From Prevotella melaninogenica (GTDB taxonomy: Bacteria > Bacteroidota > Bacteroidia > Bacteroidales > Bacteroidaceae): a stretch of DNA of 64,000 nucleotides. The stretch spans positions 248,001-312,000 of the forward strand of contig NZ_CP072359.1 in the NCBI RefSeq assembly GCF_018128065.1, written 5' to 3'. The position numbers were made by a program, and so were the translations under genes. A model generated the notes under the pieces. It was not told where the DNA came from and did not search any database. It saw only the letters and a program-made list of their open reading frames with translations. Shown here piece after piece: positions 45,769-55,396 of this stretch; position 1 is the stretch's first letter, and each line of letters opens with the position of its first letter.

Positions 45769-46953
45769 ATGAAGCTTTCACAGTTTAAATTCAACTTACC
45801 TAAAGAGCAGGTAGCCTTATATCCACATTCATCTGAGCGCGTACTAACACGTACTGACGGTAGCACACAGACCTTTACCGTTACACGTCGTGACGAAGGT
45901 AGGCTGATGGTATTACACCGTAAGTCTGGAAAGATTGACATGTTCAAGGGTGAAATCAATGGTGAACCTAAAGAAGAGGACTACATTCGTTTCAAAGATG
46001 TGTTCAATTACTTTGATGAAGGCGACGCTTTTATCTTCAATGACACAAAGGTTTTCCCTGCTCGTTTGTATGGAACAAAGGAGAAGACCGATGCAAAGAT
46101 TGAGGTATTCCTTCTTCGTGAACTGAATCAGGAGATGCGTTTGTGGGACGTATTGGTTGAGCCTGCACGTAAGATTCGTATTGGAAACAAGCTTTTCTTT
46201 GACGAATCTGGTACAATGGTGGCTGAGGTTATTGACAATACGACATCTCGCGGTCGTACACTTCGCTTCCTTTACGACTGCCCACATGATGAGTTTAAGC
46301 GTGAGTTATTCGCATTGGGAGAAGCTCCATTACCACGTTACATCATTGACAACCGTCCAAAGGAGGAAGGGGAAGAGTTTGCCCACGCAACGGCTGACGA
46401 TATGGAGAACTTTCAGTCTGTCTTTGCTAAGCATGAAGGTGCAGTCTCTGCACCTGGAACAAATATCCATTTCTCGGAACAAATGATGAAGATGATGGAT
46501 ATTAAGGGTATCAAGAAAGCTTTCATCACCTTACATTGTGGCTTGGGTAACTTCCATGACATTGAAGTGGAAGACCTTACAAAGCATAAGATGGATTCAG
46601 AGGAAATGCACATTAACGCAGATGCTTGCCGTATCGCTAATGGCGCAAAGAAAGCTGGACATCGCCTTTGTGCCGTTGGTGCGAGTGTTGTTAAGGCTAC
46701 AGAGACTGCCGTTGGTACTGATGGTATGCTGAAAGAGTTTGATGGGTGGACCAATGAGTTCATCTTCCCTCCTTACAACTTCGGCTTTGCAGATTCAATG
46801 TTGGTTAACTTCTATCATCCATACTCAACTTTGTTGATGGAAACAGCAGCTTTCGGTGGCTATGACCTTGTGATGGAAGCATACGACATGGCAGTGAAGA
46901 ATGGTTATATGTTTGGTTGCTTCGGTGACTCTTTGTTGATTCTCAACGATTAA
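45769..46953 (+). CDS. queA: S-adenosylmethionine:tRNA ribosyltransferase-isomerase
   Basis: Transfers and isomerises the ribosyl part of SAM to make epoxyqueuosine in tRNA anticodons. The 394-residue protein has family motifs FKFNLPKEQVALYP at the start, AFIFNDTKVFPARL, HEGAVSAPGTNIHFSE and FITLHCGLGNF, plus YNFGFADSMLVNFYHP near the end. It follows truB by 21 nt and precedes folK by 1 nt. Confidence 0.93.
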   Translation: MKLSQFKFNLPKEQVALYPHSSERVLTRTDGSTQTFTVTRRDEGRLMVLHRKSGKIDMFKGEINGEPKEEDYIRFKDVFNYFDEGDAFIFNDTKVFPARLYGTKEKTDAKIEVFLLRELNQEMRLWDVLVEPARKIRIGNKLFFDESGTMVAEVIDNTTSRGRTLRFLYDCPHDEFKRELFALGEAPLPRYIIDNRPKEEGEEFAHATADDMENFQSVFAKHEGAVSAPGTNIHFSEQMMKMMDIKGIKKAFITLHCGLGNFHDIEVEDLTKHKMDSEEMHINADACRIANGAKKAGHRLCAVGASVVKATETAVGTDGMLKEFDGWTNEFIFPPYNFGFADSMLVNFYHPYSTLLMETAAFGGYDLVMEAYDMAVKNGYMFGCFGDSLLILND

Positions 46954-46954
46954 T

Positions 46955-47365
46955 ATGCACAAAGTCTATTTATCTCTCGGCACAAATCTTGGCAACAGAA
47001 AAGCCATTATGCATGAGGCGATAGCACGGATAGAAGACAAGATTGGCACAGTTTTGCGCCAATCTTCTTTTCATGAAACGGAGCCTTGGGGGTTTAAGAG
47101 TCCTAATCTCTTCCTCAATGCTTGTGTATGTGCCTCTACTCCACTTGCCCCAAGACAGTTATTAGAGGCTACACAAGCCATAGAACATGAGATGGGAAGA
47201 GTGAAGAAAACAATCAATGCACAATACACAGACCGTATCATTGATATTGATATTCTGCTTTATGACCAACTTAATATCAATGAACCAGACCTTATCGTTC
47301 CCCACCCCTTAATGGAGGAACGTGACTTTGTAATGCTTCCTTTAAAAGAGATATGGGAAGAATAA
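46955..47365 (+). CDS. folK: 6-hydroxymethyl-7,8-dihydropterin pyrophosphokinase
   Basis: Phosphorylates the pterin precursor in folate synthesis using ATP. The 136-residue HPPK starts LSLGTNLGNR and contains SSFHETEPWGF, LLEATQAIEHEMGR and RIIDIDILLYDQ, ending in IVPHPLMEERDFVMLPL, the usual conserved block with metal-binding Asp and catalytic His/Arg residues. Its ATG is 1 nt after the queA stop. It is the last gene of the operon. Confidence 0.93.
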   Translation: MHKVYLSLGTNLGNRKAIMHEAIARIEDKIGTVLRQSSFHETEPWGFKSPNLFLNACVCASTPLAPRQLLEATQAIEHEMGRVKKTINAQYTDRIIDIDILLYDQLNINEPDLIVPHPLMEERDFVMLPLKEIWEE

Positions 47366-47478
47366 AGCATCAACCTAAAAGAAAACAAGTCAAATCTACC
47401 TATTTCAAAGTCTTCTAAACGTATAGAACCTGATATAAAATATAACAAACCAATATAATTGACTAATAAGATAAACAA

Positions 47479-49917
47479 ATGAAAAGAACTTTATTATTAG
47501 TGCTAACTGTGTTTACAAACATTCTACTTGTTAACGCAGAACCCATCACCAAAGCACGTGCTTTGAGTATAGCAACTAAATACATCAACAACCCAAAACT
47601 ATCGAACGATACTCCAAAAACCCGCTCATCACAAGCTAATGAGCAACCAGCTTATTACATTTTTACTAATCCAAACAACAAGAAATTCGTTATTATCTCT
47701 GGAGAAAGTAAACTCAACGAACTCGTAGGTTATGGAGATAAGATGACAGAAAACCCCAACGACCAGCCTCCCTACTTCAAACTGTTCTTAAAGGAATATG
47801 AACGTGTTGTAAAAGAGGTGCGTTCTAAAGCTGCAACTATTACTCCACAGCGTCCTATCAAACGAAAAGTAGAGCCCTTGCTTACTTGTAAGTGGAGCCA
47901 GTATGACCCTTTCAATAAGTACACCCCACTAAGTAATGGACAGCATACACCTACTGGTTGTGTTGCAACAGCCACAGCACAGGTGATGTTCTACAATAAA
48001 TGGCCTAAGAATCGACCACAAGATTATATAGCATCAACAGGTGATGATGCTAAGAAGAGCGCTACTTATTGGTGGGATGAAATGAAGAACACGACTAATG
48101 AGATGAGAACGGAACATTCTCGACAAGCCGTTGGCGTATTGATGTCTGACATCGGTAAGGCTGTCAATATGAGATACTATTATAGAGGTAGTGACTCAAA
48201 CTTACAATATGCCTGCAATGCACTTCGCGACAAGTTCGACTATACCGTGCGTTATCTTGACAAAAACTTCCTTCCTGCCAATGAGTTCCTCAATGAGGTG
48301 ATGCAAGAAATTTCAGACGGATACCCTGTCTTAGTAGTAGGTGGACCTCATGCCTTTGTTTATGATGGCTATGATGAGCAGGGGCTCATTCACACCAACT
48401 GGGGCTGGGGAGGCGAAAACGACGGATACTTCGACATCAACATAGTAACTCTTAATGTTTCAGGCTTTGCCCTCAATAGTGGAACATTCTGGGACGACAT
48501 CTCAGTTGTCTTTGCCCATCCTAACGACGGTAAGGCAGTACCTTTTAAGGATATCGAGCGCGGATTAGATGCAAGAACCACCACATCGCTTACTATTGAC
48601 AAGACAGAAGCAAACCGTTCTGAAAGTTTCAGTGCAAAGATTGAGAAGTTAGGTTCGTATAGTTCGGTGAAAGGTGAACTTGGTGTATTCACTGGGAAGG
48701 TTGCACTTGCCCTTTATAATGACAAGAACGAACAAGTAAAAATCTTCAACTCAACTGCAAGCGACCAGACTTGGGCATCTATCTTTACTTCCATGTCCTT
48801 TGATGTTGCTGATATTAACTTTAAGGGTATTGCTGACGGAAACTACCGTTTAGTACCAGTATTCTCTGAGATGCTCGATACCAAGACGAAGGAACACGGT
48901 GACTGGAAGCCAATCAATCACGCCAATGAGATAGAAGTAAAACTCACTCCAAATGCAGTACAATTCAATACAAACAACCCAAAGGATGTAGTTATTATTG
49001 AGAAGGCACCAAGCCTACTTGCACCTTACTATGAAGGTTCTGGATTTAAGGGTGCATACAGCTTTACGATGTACAACCCTGGACGCGAAGAGGTGCGTGG
49101 TGAACTTGTGATGACACTTAAAAATCAAGAAACAAAGCAAGAATATAATGGTTATCTACTTACTCCAAACGTTGTTGCACAACGCCTTGGGCGAACTACC
49201 TTTGTCATTAATATGCTTCCACTATATTACAACAAACCAACTTTAGGTAATCTTCCAAGAGGTAAATATGACGTCAAACTATCTATAAAGGTCAATCGAA
49301 AAGGAACAGAAACCATTGTTCCTATTGATATGAAAGAGCCATTTGAAATTGAGGTTCTACCTTATGTCAATAATGGAAATATTGAATTAACTTTCCTCGA
49401 CTACTATGTTGATGGTGAATACGCTAATTACAGTACCTTCCAACTTAAAAAGATTAAGAATATCAGCCTACAAGTACATTCTAAAGTATCTGGCTATCAG
49501 ATAAGAAATGGTTATCGTGGACCTATCCATTATCGCCTACTCGATTTGACAAGTAATAAGTGGATTGAATTAGGAACAGTCCGTAATGTTTATCTCCCTT
49601 GTGATGCAGACAACAATGCAGCCCAAACACGTATCACATTCTCTGCTTCACTGTTAGAGCCTAACCATTCATACGAAATACATTTAGAGCTTGAGCGAAA
49701 CAGACAACGACAAGATACATGGAACCCACTTGTACTACGTAACGTCTTCAACACCATCAGTGAATCAAACACTCCTACTGCAATTAATTCGATTAATTAC
49801 AACAAAAATACCGCAAAGAATATCTTTACACTGCAAGGTGTTCGCCTGTCAAAGACTTGGGAAGAACTCCCTGCTGGCATCTATATCATTGATGGTAAGA
49901 AAGTGATTAAGAAATAA
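47479..49917 (+). CDS. C10-family cysteine protease (interpain A-like)
   Basis: A secreted streptopain-type protease of 812 residues; the signal peptide ends LLVNA. A pro-domain (about 22-130) would inhibit until removed. The catalytic Cys is 161 (PTGCVATATAQV) and the His is 291 (GGPHAFVYDGY), with TNWGWGG (306-312) in the oxyanion/substrate region. From about 350 onward a large beta-rich region follows. The last 45 residues (LQGVRLSKTWEELPAG, IYIIDGKKVI) resemble a Por-type C-terminal sorting signal. Interpain A of Prevotella intermedia degrades haemoglobin and complement C3; similar use is inference. Confidence 0.85.
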   Translation: MKRTLLLVLTVFTNILLVNAEPITKARALSIATKYINNPKLSNDTPKTRSSQANEQPAYYIFTNPNNKKFVIISGESKLNELVGYGDKMTENPNDQPPYFKLFLKEYERVVKEVRSKAATITPQRPIKRKVEPLLTCKWSQYDPFNKYTPLSNGQHTPTGCVATATAQVMFYNKWPKNRPQDYIASTGDDAKKSATYWWDEMKNTTNEMRTEHSRQAVGVLMSDIGKAVNMRYYYRGSDSNLQYACNALRDKFDYTVRYLDKNFLPANEFLNEVMQEISDGYPVLVVGGPHAFVYDGYDEQGLIHTNWGWGGENDGYFDINIVTLNVSGFALNSGTFWDDISVVFAHPNDGKAVPFKDIERGLDARTTTSLTIDKTEANRSESFSAKIEKLGSYSSVKGELGVFTGKVALALYNDKNEQVKIFNSTASDQTWASIFTSMSFDVADINFKGIADGNYRLVPVFSEMLDTKTKEHGDWKPINHANEIEVKLTPNAVQFNTNNPKDVVIIEKAPSLLAPYYEGSGFKGAYSFTMYNPGREEVRGELVMTLKNQETKQEYNGYLLTPNVVAQRLGRTTFVINMLPLYYNKPTLGNLPRGKYDVKLSIKVNRKGTETIVPIDMKEPFEIEVLPYVNNGNIELTFLDYYVDGEYANYSTFQLKKIKNISLQVHSKVSGYQIRNGYRGPIHYRLLDLTSNKWIELGTVRNVYLPCDADNNAAQTRITFSASLLEPNHSYEIHLELERNRQRQDTWNPLVLRNVFNTISESNTPTAINSINYNKNTAKNIFTLQGVRLSKTWEELPAGIYIIDGKKVIKK

Positions 49918-50100
49918 GAGTTGACTATCCGTATAACGGATACGAATAATATTGAGTTTTCAAACTCCAACAAAAAAGATTAAAAGCCAAGTCGGTCATT
50001 GTGTATTATCTCTTAATATGCGATGACCGATTTTCTGTTAAAGCAAATTATACCGTAATTACCAACCTCTTTGTAAATATTTTTCACCACTTCGATTTTT

Positions 50101-50250
50101 ATTAAGGCTTAATTGGATTCGAATTAACGCACTTTTGGCTTCTAAAAGGTGCCCTTTTGAAGTCTTATTAACGCCCTTTCGCAAGCCAACAAAGCACCTT
50201 TTACAAAGTACTCTTGTAACTTCCTCAACACAAAAGAGTTACAAAGGTGC
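50101..50250 (-). repeat. Dispersed roughly 150-bp structured repeat, copy 4
   Basis: On the minus strand: GCACCTTTGTAACTCTTTTG, GGAAGTTACAAG, TTTGTAAAAGGTGCTT, GAAAGGGCGTTAATAAGACT, CAAAAGGGCACCTTTTAGAAG and CCAATTAAGCC. These are the modules of the other copies in order. It lies between the convergent C10 protease and rpsO genes. The surrounding roughly 500 nt otherwise hold only AT-rich sequence and the rpsO terminator. Confidence 0.8.
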
Positions 50251-50439
50251 ATAAAAAGACCGTTTTTCACACTACTTCCACTATAATATCAGAAGATAAT
50301 GTAAAGAAAAATCAAGGCTTCTAAAATCTTTTAGAAAACCCTCTTACACGGACATTCTAATACTTAGAATATTGAGATAATATAGAAAAGGAAACAAAAC
50401 TATCTCTTAAGAACAAATAGAATAGTAGCAGGAGAAAAG

Positions 50440-50490
50440 AAAAAAGGTAAGAAAGTAAAGTATGGATAAACCAACTTTAACTTTCTTACC
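50440..50490 (-). terminator. Terminator of rpsO
   Basis: On the minus strand GGTAAGAAAGTTAAAG (50490-50475) pairs with CTTTACTTTCTTACC (50460-50446), followed by a T-rich run (50445-50438). It ends the rpsO transcript. Confidence 0.85.
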
Positions 50491-50515
50491 CTTTATTTTT
50501 TTGCGTTCAGAAATC

Positions 50516-50791
50516 TTACTTACGGAGACCCAAAGCCTTGATGATAGCACGGTAACGCTCAATGTCGCGATCGTAGAGGTAATCGAGCAATGCACGACGC
50601 TTACCAACGAGCTGTGTCAATGAACGAGTTGTAACGTAGTCCTTGCGGTTCTTCTTTACGTGCTCGGTCAAGTGCTTGATACGATAAGAGAAAAGAGCAA
50701 TCTGGCTCTCAGCTGAACCTGTATCAGTTGTGCTCTGTGCCTTACCATACTGTGCGAAGATTTCTGCCTTCTTTGTCTTGTCTAAATACAT
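50516..50791 (-). CDS. rpsO: 30S ribosomal protein S15
   Basis: A 91-residue primary rRNA-binding protein of the small subunit. It carries the S15 pattern TDTGSAESQIALFSYRIKHL, EHVKKNRKDYVTTRSL and LVGKRRALLDYLYDRD. It is slightly longer than the E. coli protein at its N terminus (MYLDKTKKAEIF). It is monocistronic, divergent from typA, with its own terminator. Confidence 0.95.
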   Translation of the reverse strand: MYLDKTKKAEIFAQYGKAQSTTDTGSAESQIALFSYRIKHLTEHVKKNRKDYVTTRSLTQLVGKRRALLDYLYDRDIERYRAIIKALGLRK

Positions 50792-50950
50792 AATTTTGTT
50801 TTGATTAATGTGATTTGCAATTACATCTTTCCGTCGTTAGCCGCCTTAATCACAACGGGTTACGACATCAAATGCATCGGACGTTCCGAAAATGCTGTGC
50901 AAAGTTACAACTTTTTATTGGAACCACAAACGTTTTCCATTTTTTATTCG

Positions 50951-50958
50951 TAATTTTG
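50951..50958 (+). promoter_or_regulatory. Minus-7 box of typA
   Basis: TAATTTTG matches TAnnTTTG 37 nt before the ATG at 50996. Confidence 0.6.
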
Positions 50959-50995
50959 CAGCATAAATTTAGCGTAAGCTTTTTAAAGTATTTAA

Positions 50996-52798
50996 ATGCA
51001 AGATATTCGTAACATCGCAGTTATTGCGCACGTAGACCACGGTAAGACAACCTTGGTTGACAAGATGATGCTCGCTGGAAAACTTTTCCGTGACGGACAA
51101 GACAACAGCGGAGAAGTTCTCGACTCTAATGACTTGGAGCGCGAACGAGGGATAACAATTCTGAGTAAGAATGTAAGTATTAATTGGAAAGGAGTAAAAA
51201 TCAACATCCTCGACACGCCTGGTCACTCTGACTTCGGTGGTGAGGTTGAGCGTGTATTGAACATGGCAGACGGCTGTTTGTTGCTCGTAGACGCTTTTGA
51301 AGGTCCTATGCCACAGACACGTTTTGTGCTACAAAAGGCCCTTCAGCTTGGTTTGAAACCAGTTGTTGTTATTAACAAGGTAGACAAGCCAAACTGTCGT
51401 CCAGAGGAAGTATATGAGATGGTATTCGATCTCATGTGCGACCTCAACGCTACAGAAGATCAGTTGAACTTCCCAGTTGTCTATGGTTCAGCTAAGAATG
51501 GCTGGATGAGTGAGGATTGGAAGAAGCCAACAGATAATATTGAATATCTGCTCGACCTCATTATTGAGGCTATCCCTGCTCCTAAGCAGATTGAAGGAAC
51601 ACCACAGATGCTGATTACATCTTTGGACTATTCAAGCTACACCGGACGTATCGCCGTTGGTCGTGTACACCGTGGAACATTGAAAGATGGACAGAATATT
51701 ACAATCTGTCACCGCGACGGAACACAGGAACGCACTAAGATTAAAGAGCTTCATACCTTCGAGGGTATGGGACATAAGAAGACAGATGCTGTAGATTCAG
51801 GTGATATCTGTGCTGTAATCGGCTTAGAAAAGTTTGAAATTGGCGACACCATAGCTGACTTTGAGAACCCAGAGCCACTGCCACCTATCGCTGTTGACGA
51901 ACCAACAATGAGTATGCTCTTCACCATCAACGACTCTCCTTTCTTTGGTAAGGAAGGTAAGTTCTGTACCTCTCGCCACATCAGCGAACGACTGAACAAG
52001 GAACTTGAGAAGAACCTTGCACTGCGTGTACGCCCAATGGAGGATTCAATGGACAAGTGGATTGTTAGTGGTCGTGGTGTACTTCACCTCTCCGTCCTCA
52101 TTGAGACAATGCGTCGCGAGGGTTATGAGTTGCAAGTTGGTCAGCCACAGGTTATCTATAAGGAGATTGACGGGCAGAAGTGTGAGCCTATCGAGGAACT
52201 GACAATCAATGTTCCAACTGACTTTTCAAGTAAGATGATTGATATGGTGACTCGTCGTAAGGGTGATCTTCTCGGTATGGATGCTGAGGGTGAGCGTGTG
52301 AACATCACCTTTGAAATACCATCACGTGGTATCATTGGTCTGCGTACCAACGTCTTAACAGCCAGCCAGGGTGAAGCTATCATGGCACACCGTTTCAAAG
52401 ATTATCAACCATTCAAGGGCGAAATCGTACGTCGTACAAATGGTTCAATGATTGCATTGGAAGCTGGTACTGCCTACGCATACGCTATCGATAAGTTGCA
52501 AGATCGTGGTAAGTTCTTCATTGATTCTGGCGAGGAAGTTTATGGCGGACAAGTTGTTGGTGAGCATGTTCACGACAACGACCTTGTCATCAACGTTACT
52601 AAAGCAAAGCAGTTGACCAACGTTCGCGCCTCTGGCTCTGACGAAAAGGCACGCGTTATCCCTAAGACTGAGATGAGTCTTGAGGAATGTCTCGAGTACA
52701 TCAAGGGCAACGAATATGTTGAGGTAACGCCAAAGAGTATTCGTATGCGTAAGATTACACTCGATCATAACGATCGTAAGCGTGAAAGCAAAGAATAA
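50996..52798 (+). CDS. typA: Ribosome-associated GTPase TypA/BipA
   Basis: A translational GTPase of the EF-G class (600 residues) used under stress and in 50S assembly. G motifs are G1 [11 protein letters not shown]3 [11 protein letters not shown] and G4 NKVD. Later domains include [17 protein letters not shown] (beta-barrel), [20 protein letters not shown] and the C-terminal BipA-specific region ending [10 protein letters not shown]. The start at 50996 is preceded by a promoter box. It ends in a strong terminator. Confidence 0.95.
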   Translation: MQDIRNIAVIAHVDHGKTTLVDKMMLAGKLFRDGQDNSGEVLDSNDLERERGITILSKNVSINWKGVKINILDTPGHSDFGGEVERVLNMADGCLLLVDAFEGPMPQTRFVLQKALQLGLKPVVVINKVDKPNCRPEEVYEMVFDLMCDLNATEDQLNFPVVYGSAKNGWMSEDWKKPTDNIEYLLDLIIEAIPAPKQIEGTPQMLITSLDYSSYTGRIAVGRVHRGTLKDGQNITICHRDGTQERTKIKELHTFEGMGHKKTDAVDSGDICAVIGLEKFEIGDTIADFENPEPLPPIAVDEPTMSMLFTINDSPFFGKEGKFCTSRHISERLNKELEKNLALRVRPMEDSMDKWIVSGRGVLHLSVLIETMRREGYELQVGQPQVIYKEIDGQKCEPIEELTINVPTDFSSKMIDMVTRRKGDLLGMDAEGERVNITFEIPSRGIIGLRTNVLTASQGEAIMAHRFKDYQPFKGEIVRRTNGSMIALEAGTAYAYAIDKLQDRGKFFIDSGEEVYGGQVVGEHVHDNDLVINVTKAKQLTNVRASGSDEKARVIPKTEMSLEECLEYIKGNEYVEVTPKSIRMRKITLDHNDRKRESKE

Positions 52799-52823
52799 AA
52801 ATCTTACTAATAATAAATTAGAA

Positions 52824-52859
52824 AGGCGGCAGTCCATAACGGATAGCCGTCTTTTTTTC
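52824..52859 (+). terminator. Terminator of typA
   Basis: AGGCGGC (52824-52830) pairs with GCCGTCT (52846-52852), one G-T wobble, followed by a T run. It ends typA about 25 nt after the stop. Confidence 0.85.
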
Positions 52860-53108
52860 TACACTATTTTTGTTTTTTAGTTACTGTCACTTTTAACTTT
52901 TCTCGTAACAATCTTGTAATTAATTGATTATAACATCAGTATTATGACAGCAGTGACAGCAACATTTAAATTAGCTATATCTCTACTTTGAATTTCACAT
53001 TAATTATTTTCTTATTAGACTTGCTTCTTGTGAGTTAGTAAATGTATATTCCAAACTCTTCAGCTCTATTGTTTTCTTTATTTATTTTAAAAATATTCGT
53101 TATTTAAC

Positions 53109-53139
53109 TTGTGTTATTAATATTTTATTTATATTTTTG
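53109..53139 (+). promoter_or_regulatory. Promoter of a probable structured RNA
   Basis: TTGTG (53109-53113), 18 nt, TATTTTTG (53132-53139). No open reading frame follows for over 1 kb, so it is likely to make a non-coding RNA. Confidence 0.6.
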
Positions 53140-53146
53140 TACCAGT

Positions 53147-53500
53147 TCTCTGATTGAGACTCGTGTTTAACGATATCAGTGACAAGAGAATTATTTTATG
53201 ATAAGGCGTTTACTTGACGCTTTGTTCTTGACGTTTCGAAACTTCGCAACTTTCAATCTCTGTCAAGAATGAGGCAACAGTAGATGTCCATGGGTGTGTA
53301 TATAACCACCGTCTCTCTTATTTTTTAAGTTGAGTCATGGTGTCGTACATATCGGCGTGGGCTTCTGCGTTGCTCGTTCAATAGAGATGGGCAATGCGAA
53401 GGTCTCGGAACGTGGGACGAGTAACAGGTACAGACTCCCACGCTTTCCATATTATATAAACACTGAATCTGGGGAAGTCTATAGGTATTAAACTTAAAGC
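53147..53500 (+). ncRNA. Probable structured non-coding RNA (possibly 6S-like)
   Basis: About 350 nt of GC-richer DNA (locally well above its AT-rich flanks) with no ORF follows a good promoter. A 7-bp closing stem GCGTGGG (53355-53361) pairs with CCCACGC (53437-53443). Inside is a hairpin GCGTTGCTC (53367-53375) with GGGCAATGC (53389-53397), and a second small one around GTCTCGGAACGTGGGAC (53403-53419). The multi-arm shape does not match tmRNA, RNase P or SRP by eye. It could be the Bacteroidales-1/6S RNA of this phylum, which is a guess. Extent is approximate. Confidence 0.55.
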
Positions 53501-53637
53501 CTATGGGAAAAAATCAATTAACAATTTATGGGGCACATAACGAAGCGTATAGAACGAGGTGGGCGTGAAAGATGATTATTACTTTATGTTTCAACGAGTT
53601 ACGTGATTGGAGAGATTAAAGGGTTGTAAAACGAAAC

Positions 53638-53743
53638 GTTTACATTGGTTTAATTTTGGTTTACATAGAAGGGTTGTTGAGGCTTATAAGACGTACAAAA
53701 GGTTTACATAGGGTTACAGAATGTTTACATAGAACTGTAGAAG
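53638..53743. repeat. 21-bp iteron array at the prophage left end
   Basis: GTTTACATTG (53638-53647) and GTTTACATAG (53659-53668, 53702-53711, 53723-53732) recur at a 21-bp step; a degenerate unit GGCTTATAAG fills the gap at about 53681. The exact periodicity of two helical turns suggests a protein-binding array, for example transposase end-binding sites. Confidence 0.8.
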
Positions 53744-53747
53744 GTTG

Positions 53748-53778
53748 AAGAGGGCTGTTTATCGGTCCTCTTTTCTTG
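53748..53778 (+). terminator. Hairpin with T run at the prophage left end
   Basis: AAGAGG (53748-53753) pairs with CCTCTT (53767-53772) and is followed by TTTTCTTG. Could shield the prophage from upstream transcription. Confidence 0.5.
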
Positions 53779-53983
53779 TATCAATATCACGGAAAAGCCT
53801 GTATTTAAGCGGTATGCGCTGATTTAGGAACGATGATGAGGTGACAATACTAAAACTGAATTAAAAAGGCTTAGAACGCAATTAAAACGGCATTAAAATT
53901 GAGGTAACGTCGCAAATTTATTACCTCTATTTTGGTGTGTAAAAACGTCGATTTTAAGGGGGTGCATGTTCTGGTGGTTGTTC

Positions 53984-54019
53984 AAAGTGGATGTTCATTT
54001 GTGTGAAAGTGGATGTTCA
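53984..54019. repeat. 22-bp-spaced direct repeats AAAGTGGATGTTCA
   Basis: Two identical 14-mers at 53984-53997 and 54006-54019 are 22 bp apart; a partial unit GTGGTTGTTCA precedes them at 53974-53984. The stretch from 53780 to 54062 otherwise has no gene. Confidence 0.7.
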
Positions 54020-54062
54020 AAACTCTTGCCAACACCCCCCAGTAAAATGGTTGCCAAAGAAC

Positions 54063-54099
54063 AAAAAAAGGAGTAAAGTGTAAGAAACTGACACTTTAC
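54063..54099 (-). terminator. Terminator of the repressor-lipoprotein transcript
   Basis: GTAAAGTGT (54073-54081) pairs with ACACTTTAC (54091-54099). On the minus strand it is followed by TCC and a T run (plus-strand A run 54063-54069). It closes the minus-strand lysogenic unit. Confidence 0.75.
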
Positions 54100-54198
54100 A
54101 AGCAAGTTTGAACGTGTATTTTTATTCCTAACACCTTATATATAAGGGGTTTTTACCATAAATAAGGGATATTTAGGGGGAGGGATACCCTAATATGG

Positions 54199-54753
54199 TC
54201 AATCGTTAGGCAACATAGATGATATCGGAATATACCGATATGCTCCTTCGTCTTTTGCTTTTATACCAATACATTTTGTTACCAATTTGTCAAAAAAGAT
54301 ATAAGCAGTATCTGTTATAAGTTGACCTTGATCTTTTCTTTTAATGATAACGGCTTTCATAACCATAGTTGTGTCAAACTTAAAATGAGAGTGTGCTACT
54401 ATTAAGGAATCCTCAAGGTGTCGCATTAAAGAAATCTTTTCATTGACTTCTTGTAGTTCTGTCTTTGTATTTGCAACACCAACCCATGTTTTTAAGAATT
54501 GCAGTTTCTCATTTATTTCCTCCCTAAGTTGGTCGATTGATTGTTGCATTTTTACACCTTTTAATGTCTCATCAAAGGTTAGCCTTGCAGGTGTGAGAGA
54601 ATCAATTTTTATTATTTCAACATCTTCACCAGCTTCTTGCATAGCCTTGAAGCCTTTTTCCACAAGGTTATTAGCAATTTCATTTTTGGTCTTTTGGCAA
54701 GAAAATAATCCCATAATGAGGAAGAAAATAAAAACATATTTTTTCATGATCAA
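54199..54753 (-). CDS. Prophage lipoprotein (candidate exclusion or fitness gene)
   Basis: A 184-residue lipoprotein with signal sequence ending GLFSC. The mature part is helical and charged (SIDQLREEINEKLQFLKTW, NTKTELQEVNEKISLMRHLE). No known motif is seen. Its position directly after the repressor, overlapping it by 4 nt, and its orientation mean it would be made in the lysogen, so it may be a superinfection-exclusion or host-fitness factor; this is inference. Start could be 54753 or 54747. Confidence 0.7.
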   Translation of the reverse strand: MIMKKYVFIFFLIMGLFSCQKTKNEIANNLVEKGFKAMQEAGEDVEIIKIDSLTPARLTFDETLKGVKMQQSIDQLREEINEKLQFLKTWVGVANTKTELQEVNEKISLMRHLEDSLIVAHSHFKFDTTMVMKAVIIKRKDQGQLITDTAYIFFDKLVTKCIGIKAKDEGAYRYIPISSMLPND

Positions 54754-55394
54754 AAGAATTTGCTGATACTACCAATAACTTCAAATACATTTACGATACG
54801 GTTTACTTCAAACTCTTGCTCGTCGAAATTGGGATTTATTGGTACATATCGAAGAAATTTTTTAGAAGACCCACGGCGAATAATCTTAATTGTACGGATT
54901 GTATCAAGCACTACTGCATACATCTCACCATATTGAATATCGTCAATTGTGCATGGACGCAGAGCTATTATATCTCCATGGCTAATTTGTGGTTCCATAG
55001 AATGTCCTGTAACATTACACCAGAGATGTGCTCTATCGAAGCCTGGTACAATGATGTTGTGTTTAGGTAATGATACTTGCGAATTGTATATTTCGCTGAA
55101 CCCTCCAAGAAAATCGACATCATAATAAGGCTGTCCTACTTCTGAGTTATAACTGACTATAGGGGAAGAAAACTTGTCTGTATTCTCTCCTTTTAGCATA
55201 TTACCTTTACCTGTGAGAAGCCATTCTGGCGATATCTTTTCGCATTTTGCAAAAAGAAGATCATAATCAAAGCTATCTCTTGCAAGCCACGTACTAATGG
55301 TTGACGGTGCTACACCTATAAGTTTGGCAAAGCGAGAAGGCTTTCCCTCGCTATAATGGTCTATTAATGCCTGCAATCTAACTTTTTTGTTCAT
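54750..55394 (-). CDS. Prophage repressor (HTH plus S24/LexA-like domain)
   Basis: From the ATG at 55394 the product is 214 residues. An N-terminal helix-turn-helix (about 1-60, SRFAKLIGVAPSTISTWLAR) binds operators; a C-terminal S24 peptidase-like domain (about 115-214) has NVTGHSMEPQISHGDI, with the nucleophile-like Ser, and RTIKIIRR with a Lys. This class is often self-cleaved on DNA damage. The frame goes on to 55490, but those 32 codons translate the operator region. It is divergent from the early genes. Confidence 0.88.
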   Translation of the reverse strand: MNKKVRLQALIDHYSEGKPSRFAKLIGVAPSTISTWLARDSFDYDLLFAKCEKISPEWLLTGKGNMLKGENTDKFSSPIVSYNSEVGQPYYDVDFLGGFSEIYNSQVSLPKHNIIVPGFDRAHLWCNVTGHSMEPQISHGDIIALRPCTIDDIQYGEMYAVVLDTIRTIKIIRRGSSKKFLRYVPINPNFDEQEFEVNRIVNVFEVIGSISKFF

Positions 55395-55396
55395 AA

